NCBI GenBank assembly: GCA_028712695.1
Contig: JAQTQZ010000011.1
Span: forward strand, 1 to 64,000
Source of the DNA: Methylovulum sp.
Lineage (GTDB): Bacteria > Pseudomonadota > Gammaproteobacteria > Methylococcales > Methylomonadaceae
DNA length: 64,000 nt
Direction: 5' to 3'
Of this stretch, positions 63,247 through 64,000 are shown piece by piece. The position numbers and the translations under genes are program-made. The notes beneath the pieces were generated by a model. It did no database searches. It was not told the DNA's origin and worked only from the letters and a program-made list of their open reading frames with translations. The stretch's first letter is position 1. Each line of letters opens with the position of its first letter.

Positions 63247-64000
63247 TCATCTGCGCCCTAACACCACTTTAGCCTGATCCCAAAACGCATCCAGTTCAGC
63301 CAGTTCACAATCGAGCAATTCCCGCCCAGACAAGGCCACTTGTTGCTCAATATACTGGAACCGCTTGGAGAATTTTTGGGTGCTTTCTTTAAGCGCGATT
63401 TCGGGATTGACCTTTAAATGGCGCGCCAGATTGACGACAACCAGCAATAAATCACCAATTTCTTCCTGAATATGTGCCTGGTCGCCGGATTGGAAGGCTT
63501 CTTTCACTTCATCCAGCTCTTCATGCACTTTGGCAAAAACGGGTTCGGTGTCAGGCCAGTCGAAGCCATGATGGGCGGCACGGTCTTGGATTTTTTCACA
63601 CGCCATTAACGCCGGTAGGCTGAGGGTGACACCCGATAACACGCTGGGTTGTTGGGCCGCTTTGTTTTTTTCTTGGCGTTCGTCAGCCTTCGCTTGTTCC
63701 CACGCTTGCTGGCGTTCGGCATCGTTGTTAAACACAGTGCCCGCAAAGACGTGGGGATGCCGGCGGACGAGTTTGTCACAAATGCTTTCAGCAACTTGCT
63801 CAAAATTAAATATGCCCTGCTCATCGGCAATTTGCGCATGAAAGACCACTTGTAGCAGCAAGTCGCCCAGTTCGGCGCGCAAGTCATCCAGATCATTGCG
63901 CTCAATCGCATCAATCACTTCGTATGCTTCTTCGATGAGATACGGCGTCAAACTGGCAAAGTCTTGCTTGACGTCCCAGGGACAGCCCTGTTCAGGGTGG
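63247..64000 (-). CDS. mazG: MazG nucleoside triphosphate pyrophosphohydrolase (5' end outside window)
   Basis: Hydrolyses nucleoside triphosphates to monophosphates, clearing odd nucleotides and affecting (p)ppGpp response. Two MazG domains are seen: EEAYEVIDAIERNDLDDLRAELGDLL (first EExxE block) and EELDEVKEAF with IQEEIGDLLLVVV (second). The frame stays open to base 64000, where HPEQGCPWDVKQDFASLTPYL matches the family start region, so only about 15-20 N-terminal residues are missing. It is convergent with purC. Confidence 0.92.
   Translation of the reverse strand, partial: HPEQGCPWDVKQDFASLTPYLIEEAYEVIDAIERNDLDDLRAELGDLLLQVVFHAQIADEQGIFNFEQVAESICDKLVRRHPHVFAGTVFNNDAERQQAWEQAKADERQEKNKAAQQPSVLSGVTLSLPALMACEKIQDRAAHHGFDWPDTEPVFAKVHEELDEVKEAFQSGDQAHIQEEIGDLLLVVVNLARHLKVNPEIALKESTQKFSKRFQYIEQQVALSGRELLDCELAELDAFWDQAKVVLGRR

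Noticed and set aside
1..64000. tRNA, rRNA and CRISPR arrays
   Set aside because: No cloverleaf with a T-loop motif, no rRNA-like block and no regular repeat array was found by reading both strands; a covariance-model search was not possible.

Overview
The window is a chromosomal segment of a gammaproteobacterium with moderate GC content. The evidence for this is gene order: pilB-pilC-pilD-coaE-zapD-yacG-mutT, pepA-holC-valS, glyQ-glyS-gmhB-plsC and yggS/pilT-pilU are all gammaproteobacterial arrangements. Several traits together (sulfide oxidation genes, tandem SulP/carbonic anhydrase transporters, three PilT-class ATPases, CHASE/PAS/GAF sensors) would fit a Methylococcales-type methanotroph, but no methane or methanol oxidation gene is present, so that placement is only an inference.

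Layout. 1-2.1 kb is a graveyard of insertion sequences: a partial ISAzo13-family transposase, an internally deleted IS3 remnant and a frameshifted IS630 remnant that is itself split by a 99-bp MITE. Two of the transposases carry four related 18-24 bp in-frame mini-insertions. 2.2-10.2 kb holds lptG/lptF (LPS export), pepA, holC, a small outer-membrane-type protein and valS. 10.3-16.9 kb holds the type IV pilus core (pilB, pilC, pilD) followed by coaE, zapD, yacG and a Nudix-ThiE fusion. 17.1-24.6 kb holds a Lon-like protease, a flavin reductase, nadC, a radical SAM protein, a YajR-type MFS transporter and a first PilU. 24.7-30.7 kb is the glyQ/glyS operon, interrupted by an AT-rich two-gene cassette (AAA/OLD-like ATPase plus small TOPRIM-like protein), then gmhB and plsC. 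30.7-32.7 kb has three small exported proteins.

32.8-38.5 kb is a sulfur module. A persulfide dioxygenase-rhodanese fusion, a type II sulfide:quinone oxidoreductase and a SulP transporter run leftwards from a sigma-54-type promoter preceded by two 15-bp palindromes 21 bp apart. A PP-loop ATPase of the tRNA-thiolation type is divergent. 38.5-43.5 kb encodes a REC-PAS-GGDEF-EAL c-di-GMP protein and a CHASE-PAS-GAF sensor that has no output domain. 43.9-52 kb has a Sel1-repeat protein, an acidic unknown, two tandem SulP transporters (one fused to a beta-carbonic anhydrase) and a divergent two-component system. 52-56.5 kb has a host-attachment-type protein, a hibernation factor, a secreted HEXXH protein, a small exported protein and a DUF167 protein. 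56.8-64 kb has a BaeSR-like two-component pair, yggS, pilT-pilU, purC and a MazG gene cut by the window end.

How the parts fit. The pilus motor genes are spread over three loci (assembly ATPase PilB, retraction ATPases PilT/PilU, plus an extra PilU). The sulfur module resembles the mitochondrial sulfide pathway (SQR makes persulfide, the dioxygenase makes sulfite, the rhodanese moves sulfane sulfur) and appears to be switched as a unit by an enhancer-dependent activator not encoded here. The best candidates for undescribed biology are the mini-insertion family in the transposases and the ATPase/TOPRIM cassette inside glyQS. I saw no tRNA, rRNA or CRISPR array.
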